A stretch of 64,000 nucleotides of DNA from Streptomyces tuirus (GTDB taxonomy: Bacteria; Actinomycetota; Actinomycetes; Streptomycetales; Streptomycetaceae): positions 1,426,001 through 1,490,000 of the forward strand of contig JAGTPG010000002.1 in the NCBI GenBank assembly GCA_018195615.1. Direction: 5' to 3'. The notes below the pieces were generated by a model. That model saw only the letters and a list, made by a program, of their open reading frames with translations, was not told where the DNA came from and made no database searches. Within the stretch, counting starts at the first letter, position 1. Every line of letters begins with the position of its first letter. Positions 9,335-19,425 of the stretch are shown in pieces. Both the position numbers and the translations under genes were made by a program.

Positions 9335-10690
9335 TCACAGGCGGGTGGAGGCCTCGTCGAGAGTGGCCGAGATGATGTCGGCGATACGGTCCAGCAGCGC
9401 ACGGTCGCTGATCAGTGGGGGCGCGATCTGTACCAGGGGGGCGGCCCGGTTGTAGACGCGGGCGAGCAACCCGGCCTCGCGCAGGCGGCGCGGAATCAGG
9501 TCGGCGACGAGCGCGGCCCGGGCCGGGTCGCTGAAGCCGCCGCCGTCGAGATCGCCGACGAGCTCGACGGCGTAGAAGAAGCCCGTTCCGCGGACGTCGC
9601 CGACGATCGGCAGCTCGGACAGGGACGCCATGCGCCGAGCCAGGTGGTCCTGGTGGCCGCGGACGTTGTCCAGGATCCGGTCCCGTTCCATGATGTCGAG
9701 GCTGCGCAGGGCGATGGCCGCGCTCAGCGGGTGGCCGCTGAAGGTGTAGCCGTGGTTGAGGACTTCACCGGGCCGGTTGATGACCTCGGCGACGCGGTCC
9801 GATACCAGGGTCGCGCCCATCGGGGCGTAGCCGGCGGTGATGCCCTTGGCGACGGTGACGATGTCGGGGCGGGCGCCGTAGCACTCGCCGCCGAACCACT
9901 CCCCGAGCCGGCCGAAGGCGGTGATCACTTCGTCGGCGATGAGCAGGAACCCGTACTGGTCCGCGAGCCGGCGCAGGCCCTCCCAGTAACCGGTGGGCGG
10001 GGTGATGCAACCGCCGCGGTTCTGCACCGGTTCCGCTATGAGCATCGCGATGCTCTCCGGCCCGGCCGCGAGGACGGTGGCCTCGACGTCGGCGAGCAGG
10101 TACTGGGTGAAGGCCGCCTCGTCCAGCGGCTGTTCCAGGGCCGTGCGGTTGGTGTTCGCGACGAAGAGGGTCTCCACGGCGGGTGGCCCGTACGGGTCGG
10201 TGAGGCCGGGATCGTCGGTGAAGGACAGCGCACCGAGGGTGAGACCGTGGTAGGCGCCGCGCCGGGCGATCGCCTTGGTCCGGCCGGGCTCGCCGCGCAG
10301 GGTGTGGTACCTGCGGGCGATCTTCCAGGCGGTCTCGACGGCCTCGGCGCCGCCACCGCTGAAGAAGACATGCTCGATGCCGTCGGGGGCCAGGGTGGCC
10401 AGGCGCTCCGCGAGTGCCAGGCCGGTGGGGTGCGCGGACTCCGACCACAGGGGGCTGTAGCACAGTTCGCGCAGTTGCTTCTCGGCCGCCTCGGCGATCT
10501 CCTCGGCGTAGGAGTAGCCGATCTGGCAGCAGTACAGCCCGGACAGGCCGTCGATGTAGCGGTTGCCGGCCGCGTCGTCGACGTAGGGGCCCTCACCATG
10601 GCTCACGACGAACAGGCCTTTGCCTGGCTTCGCGAGCGAGCCGTTGGCGGTCATGTTCAGCAGCAGGTGCCGCTGAGCGGTTCTGGTCAT
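9335..10690 (-). CDS. PLP-dependent class III aminotransferase
   Basis: 451 residues, intact. The PLP-binding Asp lies in FLLIADEVITAFGR and the Schiff-base Lys in VTVAKGITAGYAPMGA. The pattern (YVDDAAGNRYIDGLSG near the N-terminus) fits putrescine, diaminobutyrate or omega-amino-acid:pyruvate transaminases. Its ATG overlaps the permease stop as ATGA and it is followed by the deacylase and aldehyde dehydrogenase. In the inferred pathway it would convert a terminal amine to an aldehyde for the next enzyme. Specificity cannot be read from sequence alone. Confidence 0.85.
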   Translation of the reverse strand: MTRTAQRHLLLNMTANGSLAKPGKGLFVVSHGEGPYVDDAAGNRYIDGLSGLYCCQIGYSYAEEIAEAAEKQLRELCYSPLWSESAHPTGLALAERLATLAPDGIEHVFFSGGGAEAVETAWKIARRYHTLRGEPGRTKAIARRGAYHGLTLGALSFTDDPGLTDPYGPPAVETLFVANTNRTALEQPLDEAAFTQYLLADVEATVLAAGPESIAMLIAEPVQNRGGCITPPTGYWEGLRRLADQYGFLLIADEVITAFGRLGEWFGGECYGARPDIVTVAKGITAGYAPMGATLVSDRVAEVINRPGEVLNHGYTFSGHPLSAAIALRSLDIMERDRILDNVRGHQDHLARRMASLSELPIVGDVRGTGFFYAVELVGDLDGGGFSDPARAALVADLIPRRLREAGLLARVYNRAAPLVQIAPPLISDRALLDRIADIISATLDEASTRL

Positions 10691-11552
10691 GCCTTCTCAC
10701 CTCCGGGTGTGGCGATCGCCGTCGCCGTCTCGACGGACAGCAGGGCGTCCTGCCTCCCGGAGCCGAGCCAGCGCACCAGGGCCACGAGTGCCAGGGCGAA
10801 GGTCGCGAAGGCGATGAGAATCGCGCTGATCGCGGTCACACTGGGGTCGATGTCGAAGGTCAGGGAGTTGTAGATCCGCACCGGCAGGGTGACGGTGTCG
10901 ACCGAGGACAGGAACTGCGAGATGTAGAACTCGTCGAAGCTGGTGATGAAGGAGAAGACCGCTGCCGCGATCATTCCGGGGGCGGCGAGGGGAAGGTGAT
11001 CCGCCTGGCGATGGTCAGGCGGCCGGCGCCCATGCTCGCGGCGGCGTCCTCCAGCCGTTCGTCGATCCCGCGCAGAGTCGCCACCAGGATGAGTACCGCG
11101 ATCGGCGAGGCCAGCACGGTGTGCCCCAGGGCGATCGCGATCGGGCTGCCCAGCATCGCGGCCGGCTCGAAGAGCAGGAACAGGCCCAAGGCGGTGACGA
11201 TTTGCGGAATGACCAGCGGTCCGAGGACCAGGGCGTAGACAGCGGAGCGCAAGGGCAGGTCGCTGCGGGTCAGCGCGGTCGCCGCGGTCACTCCGATGAT
11301 CAGAGAGAACACGGTGCTCAGGGTGGCGACGAGTGCGCTCAGCGACAGTGCGGCCGGCCACTTGCTGCCGTCGGCGAACAGCGCCTTGTACCACTGGAAC
11401 GTCCATGTCTCCGGCGGGAACGCGGAGAAGGCGTTTCCGCTGAACGAGGTGACGAGGATGACGGCGATCGGCAGTGCGAGGAACAGCAGGATCACGGTGG
11501 CCATGGCGGTCAGCGCTACCCGCCCGACGAGGCTGCTGCGCAGTTCCATCAT
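10687..11552 (-). CDS. ABC transporter permease, PotC-like (one frameshift)
   Basis: Second permease of a spermidine/putrescine-type importer. It starts ATGATGGAACTG, overlapping the upstream permease stop as ATGA. Hydrophobic helices run through VALTAMATVILLFLALPIA and onward, and the EAA loop reads DAAASMGAGRLTIARRITFP. The frame changes near 10990, where one base of a C-rich run (TTCCCxCTCGCC) seems lost; the protein resumes as APGMIAAAVFSFITSFDEF and runs to the end. Pairs with the permease at 11549, the ATPase at 12456 and the binding protein at 13588. Confidence 0.8.
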
Positions 11553-12448
11553 GACGCGCTCCTCTTCTTCCGGCTGGCGCCGAGGGAGCTGACGAGCTTG
11601 ACCAGCAGCAGCCCCGCGAAGGTCAGCAGCAGCAGGATCACGCCCTCGGCGGCCGCTCCGTTCCACTGGTTCTGCTTCATCACCTGCTGGTTGATGAGGG
11701 AGGCGATCATCGTTTGCTTGGGACCGCCCATGAGGGCCGGAGTGATGTAGTAGCCCAGCGAGAGGATGAAGCTGAGCAGTCCGGCGCTGGCGAGTCCGGG
11801 GGCGAGCAGGGGCAGATAGACCCGGAGGAAAATGGTCACACGTCCCGCGCCCATGCTGGCCGCGGCGGCGAGCAGCCGCCGGTCCACGCCGCGCATCACT
11901 CCGTACAGCAGCAGCACCGTGTACGGCAGCATCACGGACGTGGTGCCGATGACCACGCCGATCTCGTTGTAGAGCAGTTGGTACGGCGCGCCGGGGACCC
12001 ACAGATGGGCCAGGGCCTGGTTCACCAGGCCCTGGTCGCCGAGCATGATGATCCAGCCGTAGGTGCGTACCAGGGCGCTGATGAAGTGCGGGACGACGAC
12101 GATCAGCATGGCGAGCCCGGCCCACAGGGGCTTCAGCCGAGTGATCGCGTTGGCCAGGAGGAAACCGAAGACGAGGCTGAACAGCGCCGTCTCGGCGGAG
12201 ATCCGGATCGTGGTGAACAGGACGGAGAGGTTGACGCCCGTCAGCGCGTCGGCGTACCAGTGCAGCGTCAGCGATCCGTCGGTGCTCTTCAGGCTGAGGA
12301 ACAGCGTGCTGAAGATCGGGTAGACGAACAGCACCAGCAGGTACACGACGACCGGGAGGGCGTAGAGGATCCCTGCCCGGGTCCTGCGGGAGGCCAGCAG
12401 TCTGCGCGGCCGGGCAGGTGCCGGGGCGGTTCCGGTGAGGGTGGCCAT
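11549..12448 (-). CDS. ABC transporter permease, PotB-like
   Basis: About 299 residues, intact. ATG 12448 follows GGTGAGGG. The first helix is ILYALPVVVYLLVLFVYPIF, further membrane segments follow, and the EAA motif is AAAASMGAGRVTIFLRVYLP. The gene begins 7 bases after the ATPase stop and ends overlapping the next permease start. This is the first membrane subunit of a polyamine/opine-type importer of the MetI-like permease superfamily. The cluster around it suggests the ligand is an amine or modified amino acid. Confidence 0.87.
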   Translation of the reverse strand: MATLTGTAPAPARPRRLLASRRTRAGILYALPVVVYLLVLFVYPIFSTLFLSLKSTDGSLTLHWYADALTGVNLSVLFTTIRISAETALFSLVFGFLLANAITRLKPLWAGLAMLIVVVPHFISALVRTYGWIIMLGDQGLVNQALAHLWVPGAPYQLLYNEIGVVIGTTSVMLPYTVLLLYGVMRGVDRRLLAAAASMGAGRVTIFLRVYLPLLAPGLASAGLLSFILSLGYYITPALMGGPKQTMIASLINQQVMKQNQWNGAAAEGVILLLLTFAGLLLVKLVSSLGASRKKRSAS

Positions 12449-12455
12449 GGTTCCC

Positions 12456-13595
12456 TCACCCGCCCTGTTCGGTGGGGAACAGGTTGACATCGTCCGGGTC
12501 GGCGGTGATCCCGACCCGCTCGCCGGTGACGGGCCCGCGGCCGGCCGGTACCTCGAGGCGCAGCAGCGAAGCGTCACCGCCATCGACTCGCACGCCCGCA
12601 CGGACGAGGGTGCCCACGTACGTGGCGGTCTCCACCGTTCCCGTACAGAAGCCCTCGTCCGCGGCGCAGGCCCGTATCCGGCCCGGCTGGACGGCTACCG
12701 TGACCGGGGTGCCGGAGGCCAGGTCGTGGCGTCGCGCATTCAGCAGGCTGCCGGACTGGTCGAGGCGGACCACGGTGTGCTCGCCGGTGTTCTGCAGGAC
12801 GCGGCCGGGCAGGAAGTTGGCCGCGCCGAGGAAGTCGGCGACGAAGGGGGTCTTCGGCCGCTCGAACAGCTCCCTGGGCGTGTCGAACTGCTCAATGAGG
12901 CCGTCGCGCATCACCGCGATGCGGTCGGACATAACGAGCGCCTCCTCCTGATCGTGCGTCACATAGATGACGGTCAGGCCGAGTTCCTGCTGAATGGCCT
13001 TGATCTCCACCTGGAGCTGATCACGGAGTTTCTTGTCCAGCGCGCCGAGCGGCTCGTCCATGAGGATGACCGGCGGGCGGTAGACCAGCGCCCGGCACAG
13101 GGCCACGCGCTGCTGCTGCCCGCCGGACAGCTCGCGCGGCTTGCGGCCGCCGAAGCCGGACAGGCCCGCGATCTCCAGGGTCTCCCCCACTCGCCGGCGG
13201 ATCTCGTCCTTCGGTACTCCGCGCAGCGTGAGGGGGAAAGCGACGTTCTCGTGGACGGTCATGTGCGGGAAGAGCAGGTACTGCTGAAAGACGAAGCCGA
13301 GTCCCCGTTTCTGAGGGGCGAGTCGTGTGACGTCGCGGTCCCCCACGGTGATCGTGCCGGAGTCCGGCTCGCAGAACCCTGCGATCATCATCAGGGTCGT
13401 GGTCTTGCCCGACCCGGAGGCTCCGAGGAAGGTGACGAACTCCCCGGCGGCGATCTCCATGGACGCCTCGTCGACGGCGACGACGTCCCCATATGTCTTG
13501 CGCACACTCACCACCGACAGCGATTTGCCGGTCGCGGTGGCCGGCCTGCCGCCGGCCACCGTGATGGACGGTGTGGCCACACCGAATTCAGTCAC
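12456..13595 (-). CDS. ABC transporter ATP-binding protein, PotA-like
   Basis: 379 residues, intact. Walker A is GASGSGKTT (Ala where Pro is usual), the Q-loop is FVFQQYLLFPHM, the signature is LSGGQQQRVALCRAL, Walker B is PVILMDEP and the H-loop is YVTHDQEEAL. A C-terminal TOBE regulatory domain follows, ending DDVNLFPTE. It starts with GTG and overlaps the binding-protein gene by 8 bases. It energises the import of the amine-type substrate bound by the neighbouring lipoprotein. Confidence 0.9.
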   Translation of the reverse strand: MTEFGVATPSITVAGGRPATATGKSLSVVSVRKTYGDVVAVDEASMEIAAGEFVTFLGASGSGKTTTLMMIAGFCEPDSGTITVGDRDVTRLAPQKRGLGFVFQQYLLFPHMTVHENVAFPLTLRGVPKDEIRRRVGETLEIAGLSGFGGRKPRELSGGQQQRVALCRALVYRPPVILMDEPLGALDKKLRDQLQVEIKAIQQELGLTVIYVTHDQEEALVMSDRIAVMRDGLIEQFDTPRELFERPKTPFVADFLGAANFLPGRVLQNTGEHTVVRLDQSGSLLNARRHDLASGTPVTVAVQPGRIRACAADEGFCTGTVETATYVGTLVRAGVRVDGGDASLLRLEVPAGRGPVTGERVGITADPDDVNLFPTEQGG

Positions 13596-14696
13596 GAGCC
13601 CACTCCAGCCAGCGCTTGGTCACGGCGGCTTCGTTCTTGAGCCACCAGTCGATATCGGCGTCGAAGCCCTTGTCGTAGTACTGCGGCGCACCGGCGAGTC
13701 CGGAGACCTCTTTCTCGGTGAGCTTGTTGTACGCCGCCAGCGACGACGGGTTCGTCGGGTAGGTCTTGGCCAGGGTGGCCTGGACCTCCGGGCGCAGCCC
13801 GTAGTCGAGGAGCTTGTAGGCGGCGTCCACGTTCGCCGCGCCCTTCGCGATGGCGTATCCCTGGAACTGCCGGCGGGCACCGTTCAGCTGGGCGGCGACC
13901 GGGACGCCCTGCTTCGTGAGGTCGGCGAGGCGGCCGTGCCACACGGTGGCCATCGTGACCTCCTCGCGGCTGAGGAGTACCCCGGGCAGCGGGCCGCTGT
14001 CCCAGAACTTCTTGATGTCGGGCCGGAGCCGGGTCAGTGCCTTGAAGGCGCGGTCCAGGTCGAGCGGGTACAGCTTGTCCAGCGGGACGCCGTCGGCGAG
14101 CAGCGCGAACTCCAGCTCGGGCAGGTCGGCGTCCGGGTTGCACATCGAGCGGCTGCCGTCGAACGCCTTGGTGTCCCAGAAGTCCGCCCAGGACTTCGGC
14201 TTCCGTCCTCCGAAGGCATCGGTGCGGTAGGCCATGCACTGGGCGTAGAAGCTGTTCGCGACGGAGTGGTCGGTGATCTGGGAGTCGGAGATCCTCGCGG
14301 TCTTCAGGCTCTTGAGCCGGTCGGTGTCCAGGGCCTCCAGGACGCCCTGGCCCGCGAACTTGGCGTGATCCATCATCGAGTTGTCGATGAGGTCGAACTG
14401 GGGCGGCCCTGCTTGAGCTGGGCCAGCATCTGGGTGCCCTGGAGGTTGGCCACCCGTACCTCGATGCCTGTCTCCTGGGTGAACGGCGTGTAGACGGCCT
14501 TCTGCAGGGCTTCACCGTAGGCGCCGCCACTGTCGCGGACGGTCACCGACTTGCCGCCCTTGCCGCCACCGCCGTCGGCTGCGGCGGTGCGGCTGGTGCC
14601 CGTGCCACAGGCGGCGAGGGAGGGCAGTGTCGCGAGGGCGGCCAGACCGCCGGCTCCCCGAAGGAGCGCTCTGCGGCCGATCATGTGATCTCTCAT
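13588..14696 (-). CDS. ABC transporter substrate-binding lipoprotein, PotD-like (one frameshift)
   Basis: Starts ATG 14696, 8 bases after AGGAG. The N-terminus has a twin-arginine pair (GRRALLRGAGGLAALA) and a lipobox LAAC, so it is probably exported and lipid-anchored. The mature protein resembles extracellular solute-binding family 1 proteins of the spermidine/putrescine type (VTVRDSGGAYGEALQKAVYTP). The frame changes near 14405, where CCCCC appears as CCCC, and resumes as FDLIDNSMMDHAKF. It precedes and overlaps the ATPase. Ligand unknown, probably an amine, polyamine or opine. Confidence 0.8.
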
Positions 14697-14769
14697 GACA
14701 AATCTCCTGAAATCGGTGCGTGGATACCAGCTCGGGGGTGAGGGGGTGGGTTTCAGGGGGCGGGCCGCG

Positions 14770-15739
14770 CTAGGTGTGCGGCACGGCGATGGCGGCGAGT
14801 TCCGCGCCGGAGGCGACCGTGAGCCCGTTCATGCCGTAGAGGATGCGCCCGGTGGCAGCGGCGGTGATCTTGTGTTCGCTGCCGTCGGCAGGGTCGATGA
14901 CGCGCCCGATGGTCTGCCCCTCGGTCACTTCGTCACCGGTGGTCGCGTCGGGGTACCACAGACCCGTGGCCGGGGACTCGACAGCGCCGGTCCAGACCCA
15001 TTCGCGGGGCTGAACCGTCACCGGTGCGACGTGCTGCGACTCTTCGACGACGCCCAGGTGGTGCAGGAGCCGGTAGAGGCCGTCGAGCAGGTTCCGGGTC
15101 CGGGCGGGATCCCGTTCGCCGAGCTGACCGGACTCGATGAGGATGGCCGGGATGCCCAGTCGGGCCGCGGCGGCATGGCTGTTGCCGCCCTCGGCGTTTC
15201 GGCCGAACAGGACCCGCTCGTAGCCGACGGCGTGGGCCATCGCCCGGGTCCTGCCGTCCAGTTCCTCGTCGGAGGTCAGCCGGTAGCCGACGAAGTCGAG
15301 CAGGGTCTCGTCGATGCCGCCGCTGTGCAGGTCGGCGTAGGCGTCGGCACCGGCGATGACGTGCTCGAAGAGCCAGGCCGCCAGCCGCTCGGTGGGCCCT
15401 CCCCCGTGTCTCCGGGAAGACGCGGTTGATGTTGACGTCGTCCAGCGGGGACTTGCCGAGGCGGCCGTCGTACACGGCCGGCGGGTTGGCGACGGGGCAG
15501 ATCACCACCTGACCCGCGCTCTCCTCCGGCTCCAGGAATCCGGCCAGGCGGGTGGCCGCGTCGATGCCGACGAACTCGCCGCCGTGGACGCCGCCGGTGA
15601 TGACGACCCGCGGGCCGGGTCGGGAGCCGTTGACGAGGACCAGGGGGATGTCGACGGTGGTGATGCCGAGGTCCACGGGTATCGTGCCCCGGGTCTTGCC
15701 ACCCGGTTCGGCCCGCAGGGGTCCGATGGTCAGTGTCAT
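14770..15739 (-). CDS. Second succinylglutamate desuccinylase / aspartoacylase-family deacylase (frameshifted)
   Basis: Starts ATG 15739 behind GAGG, 12 bases after the upstream oxidase stop. It reads MTLTIGPLRAEPGGKTRG with zinc ligands in TGGVHGGEFVG; near 15400-15410 two bases seem lost (one in a G run, one in a C run), and the protein continues with YADLHSGGIDETLLDF, the second zinc site. The C-terminal domain ends ASGAELAAIAVPHT. It is a diverged paralogue of the deacylase at 8359. Two deacylases in one operon may act on different acyl groups or at different steps. Confidence 0.75.
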
Positions 15740-15751
15740 GTCGTACCTCGT

Positions 15752-16886
15752 TCAGGCCGCGGTGCGGCCGAGTGTGCTGATGAAGTCGATCGGCTGGGAG
15801 GTGCGGCCCTCCAGGGCGAGGTCTGCCGCGATGTCGCCCATGGCGGGCGAGAGTTTGAGGCCCTGGCCCGAGAAGCCGGCCGGCAGGATGATGTCGTCGT
15901 AGGTCGGCAGCGGGCCGACCAGTGGGCGGGTGCTGTCGGTGTAGCCCTCCATGTGGACGGAGAGCCGTACCGGGTCTGGGTTCAGGCCGGGCAGGTGGCG
16001 CCGCACGATCCGGGTGAAGGTCTCCAGTTCCTCCGGTGCGACGGTCCGCTCCAGTCGGTTCGGGTCGTCCACGGGGCGGTGGTTCGCCTGGGACAAGCCG
16101 AGCTTGACGGCGAGTCCGTCGGGTGACGGGACGCCGTAGAAGAACGTGGGGCCGGTCCGGCAGAACGAGGGCTGCTCCTCGCCGTCCCGGTGGTCGTCGG
16201 TGAGCAGGTACCAAGCGCTGATCGCCCGGAAGACGTTCACCTGCCACGGCAGGTCCGCCAGCAGGTCGCCCGCCCAGGGGCCCGGGGTGGCCACGGCGGC
16301 GTCGAAGCGCTCCGTGTCGGTGTCCGTGCGGATCTCCACGCCTCCCCGGCCACCGCGTCGACCCCCCGCACCGGCGTGTAGCGGCGGATGCGGGCGCCCA
16401 GTTCCTCGGCGCGGCGGGCCGCGGTCCGGACGGTCAGCTCCGCGCGGATGAAGCCCGCGTACCGGTCGAGGAGGACCAGGTCGCCTGCGTCGACGCGGTG
16501 CAGGGGGAATCGCTTGGCGACGGCCTCGGCGTCGAGCACCTCGTGGTCGAGGTCGTGCTCGGCCGCGACGTTCAGCGCCCGGTGCATCTGGGGGTCGTCC
16601 GCGGGCCCTATGAACAGGCAGCCGGTCAGCCGCCGCAGTTCCCGGCCGGTCTCCGCCTGCAACTGCTTCCAGAGGGCATCGGCGTGGCGGACGAGCGGCA
16701 CGTACCGGCCGTCGTCGGTGTGCGCGCTGCGGAAGACGCGGGTCTCACCGCCGGCGGCACTGCGGTCATGGCCGGGGCGAACCGGTCGTAGGCGACGACC
16801 TCGGCACCCCTCGCCGCCAGCCGCCAGGCGGCCTGGCTGCCGACCGTGCCGGTACCGACGACGGCGACGCGTTTCCTCGCGGCCAT
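15752..16886 (-). CDS. FAD amine oxidase, monomeric sarcosine oxidase / MTOX type, copy 1 (two frameshifts)
   Basis: ATG 16886 follows GAGGAG. It begins RKRVAVVGTGTVGSQAAWR (FAD-binding GxGxxG) and would be about 378 residues. The frame breaks near 16776 in CCCCGGCC, where CCCCGGGCC restores GHDRSAAGGETR, and near 16349 where GAGGGC appears as GAGGC. The C-terminus has LPAGFSGQGLKLSPAMGD, typical of this family, which oxidises N-methyl amino acids to imine plus H2O2. It is the downstream member of a tandem pair with 16902-18034. Covalent-flavin Cys not identified with confidence. Confidence 0.75.
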
Positions 16887-16901
16887 GTGGCTCTCCTCGG
16901 G

Positions 16902-18034
16902 TCAGGCCGCGGTGCGGCCGACGGTGGACACGAAGTCGACGGGCTGGGAGGAGGTGCCGTCCAGCGCCAGGTCGGCGGCGACGTCGCCGAATGCGGGCGA
17001 CAGTTTGAAGCCGTGGCCGGAGAAGCCGGCGAGCAGTACGACGTTGTCGGCGCCGGGAAGAGGACCGACCAGCGGGCGGCTGCTCTCGGTGTAGCCCTCC
17101 ATGTAGACGGAGAGGCGCGTCGGGTCCGGGTGCAATTCGGGCAGGTGGCGGCGGAGCAGCTCGGTGAAGATGTCCAGTTCCCCGGGCTGCACCGTCCGGT
17201 CCAGCTCGTTCGGATCACCGGCCGGGCGGTGCAGGGCCCGGGAGAGGCCGAGCTTGACGGAGACGCCGTCCGGGGAGGGCAGGCCGTAGCAGTGGGTGGG
17301 AGAGGTGCGGATGAACGCCGGACGCTCCTCGCCGAACCAGGCGTCGGTGGTGGGCACGTACCAGGCGCTGATCAGGCGGCGGATGTCAACCTCCCACGGC
17401 AGGTCGGGGAGCAGGTCGTTCACCCACGGGCCGACGGTGACGACGACCGCGTCGAAGCGCTCGGCGTCGTCGTCGGTGCGGATCTCCACGCCGTTGCCGA
17501 CGGGGGTGATCTCGCGGACCGGTGTGTAGCGGTGGATGCGGGCGCCCAGTTGTTCTGCCCGGCGGGCCGCGGTCTGGACGGTCAGCTCGGGCCGGATGAA
17601 GCCGGCCCGGCGGTCGAGCACGGCGGCGTCGCCGTCCTCCAGCCGGTACTGCGGAAAGCGCTTGGCCATCGCGTCGGCGTCGAGGATCTCGTGGTCGAGG
17701 TCGTGCTCGGCGATGGACTGCAGGACGGTGGCCATCTGCTGGTGCTCCGTCGGGCCCATCAGCAGGCACCCGGTCAGGCGGCGCAGTTCTCGGCCGGTCT
17801 CCTGCTGAAGCTGCTCCCACAGGGCGTCGGCGTGCTTGAGGAGCGGAACGTACCGGGAGTCCTCGAAGTGCGCGCTGCGGAAGATCCGGGTCTCACCGCC
17901 GGCGGCACTGCGGTCGTGGCCGGGGCGAACCGGTCGTAGGCGACGACCTCGGCACCCCTCGCCGCCAGCCGCCAGGCGGCCTGGCTGCCCATCGTTCCGA
18001 CGCCGACGACGGCGACACGCTTCCTGACAGACAC
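16902..18034 (-). CDS. FAD amine oxidase, monomeric sarcosine oxidase / MTOX type, copy 2 (one frameshift)
   Basis: First gene of the amine operon. GTG 18034 is chosen because AAAGGA lies about 7 bases upstream and the protein then reads SVRKRVAVVGVGTMGSQAA. The frame breaks near 17924 at exactly the same CCCCGGCC site as in copy 1 and resumes as GHDRSAAGGETRIFRSAH. The remainder is intact to LLAGFSGHGFKLSPAFGD and VSTVGRTAA. Tandem duplicate of 15752-16886; the two share a 101-base stretch with one mismatch around the break, though they differ much more elsewhere. Probably oxidises a secondary amine or N-methyl amino acid. Confidence 0.77.
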
Positions 18035-18286
18035 AGCGGTTTCCTTTCGTCTCGCGGACTGGACGCCGGGCACCCGACATGCGGATTCGTGGATTCCGGA
18101 TGCGCGGACAGCTGGAGATTGCCCGATTTGGACCTTTCGAGAGGCGACTTCAAGCCACCTTCCGTTCGCCCGTTCCACTGAGCGGCACGGTGTGCTACTC
18201 TTCGGCACGAGGAACAATGACAGCGGCCTCGGAGGGAGTCAAGAGGTGTTGTCAGAGGAAATGCACAATTAACGGGGGGCAACCGC

Positions 18287-19042
18287 ATGGAAGTCAGAAG
18301 CGTCACCAGGGCCCTGCAGATCCTGGAAGCGGTCGCGCAGCACCAGCCGGTGACGGTCGGAGAACTGAGCAAGCTCCTGGGGCTGCCCAAGTCGACCGTC
18401 CAGCGCACACTGCTCACCCTGAACGAAGCCGGGTGGCTGCGAGCCAACCGCAAGGACACCACCCGCTGGGACATCGGCGCGCGGGTGCTCGCCGTCCGAC
18501 CGGCGGCCTTGCAGGGCTCGAGCCTGTTCGCCGCCGCACGCGAGCCCATGATCCGACTCCGGGACACACTGAACGAGACAATCCACCTGTCGGTGCCGGA
18601 CGGACTGCAGGGCGCTGTGATCGTGGACCGGGTGGACTGCACCCACGCGCTCCGGATCGTCTTCGCCATCGGTGACATATCGCCCCTGCATGCGACCGCC
18701 TCGGGGCGCGCGATCCTCGCGCATCTGCCGACGGCGGACGTCGATGAGGTTGTCAGTCGCGGCCTGGAGCGTTTCAGCGATGCCACGCCGACCGATCCCG
18801 TTCAGTTGCGCGCCGATCTGGAGCGGGTACGGGCCGACGGATTCTCCGTCAATCGCAACCAGTACCGGCCGGGCGTCTGTGCGGTCGCTGCCCCCATCCT
18901 GGATGTGGATGGCACGCCCATCGCGACGATCACCGTCTCCATGCCCGATTCGCGGTACGACGAGGACAAGGCGCCCGACTGGGGCCGACTCGTCGCCGAC
19001 ACAGCCGCGGAGATCACGGGGCGGCGCCAGCTGGGCGCCTGA
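18287..19042 (+). CDS. IclR-family transcriptional regulator
   Basis: 251 residues, intact, ATG behind GGGGGGC. The N-terminal winged helix reads TVGELSKLLGLPKSTVQRTL; the C-terminal effector domain includes HATASGRAILAHLP and CAVAAPILDVDGTPI. It is transcribed away from the 14-kb amine operon whose first gene starts 253 bases away, so it is the obvious local regulator. The shared intergenic region 18035-18286 holds a possible -10 (TACTCT, 18196-18201) for this gene, with no convincing -35 partner; I see no certain operator. Confidence 0.88.
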   Translation: MEVRSVTRALQILEAVAQHQPVTVGELSKLLGLPKSTVQRTLLTLNEAGWLRANRKDTTRWDIGARVLAVRPAALQGSSLFAAAREPMIRLRDTLNETIHLSVPDGLQGAVIVDRVDCTHALRIVFAIGDISPLHATASGRAILAHLPTADVDEVVSRGLERFSDATPTDPVQLRADLERVRADGFSVNRNQYRPGVCAVAAPILDVDGTPIATITVSMPDSRYDEDKAPDWGRLVADTAAEITGRRQLGA

Positions 19043-19074
19043 GCGCAAGCGGCAGCCCGACCCCGGCCTCGCGT

Positions 19075-19425
19075 CGAGGCGCGGACGCGTTCCTTCTCGA
19101 CCACTTCCGCGAGGGCCTCCACAAAGCGGTCGAGCTCGCGCTTGCGTGGCTCAACGCCCCCAGGCTCTCGGCGTCCAGCAGCGTGCGCAGCCGAATCCGG
19201 TGATCCCGGAGGCGAAAGGGGCGAGCAGCGGCCACGTACGGTCGATGCCTCCCTCGCGGACCACCAGCCTGCCGTTGCCAGCCGCTCGGTCGGCAGGACG
19301 CGTCCTGTCCTGTGGGACATGTGGGTCAGCTGCAGCACGCGGGTGCGCGAGGTCAGGACCGCCGCGTACGCGTCAGAGATGGCCTCATCGTTGTCCATGA
19401 GGTCGAAGTCGGCGGTGACCACCCG
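19075..19425 (-). pseudogene. Remnant of a class V (NifS-like) aminotransferase
   Basis: The 613 bases between IclR and RidA hold no intact gene. The minus strand of about 19276-19425 reads VVTADFDLMDNDEAISDAY then LTSRTRVLQLTHMSHRTGR, the pattern before the PLP site of isopenicillin-N-epimerase-like class V aminotransferases. About 140 bases further on, 19075-19137 reads ELDRFVEALAEVVEKERVR, typical of the C-terminus of the same family. The central PLP-lysine region is missing. This looks like a deletion-ridden relic; its pathway is unknown. Confidence 0.5.

Noticed and set aside
3919..18034. Ectoine degradation operon
   Set aside because: Deacylase, aminotransferase and ALDH resemble DoeB/D/C, but no ectoine hydrolase (DoeA) or ectoine-type binding protein is present and the importer is PotABCD-like.
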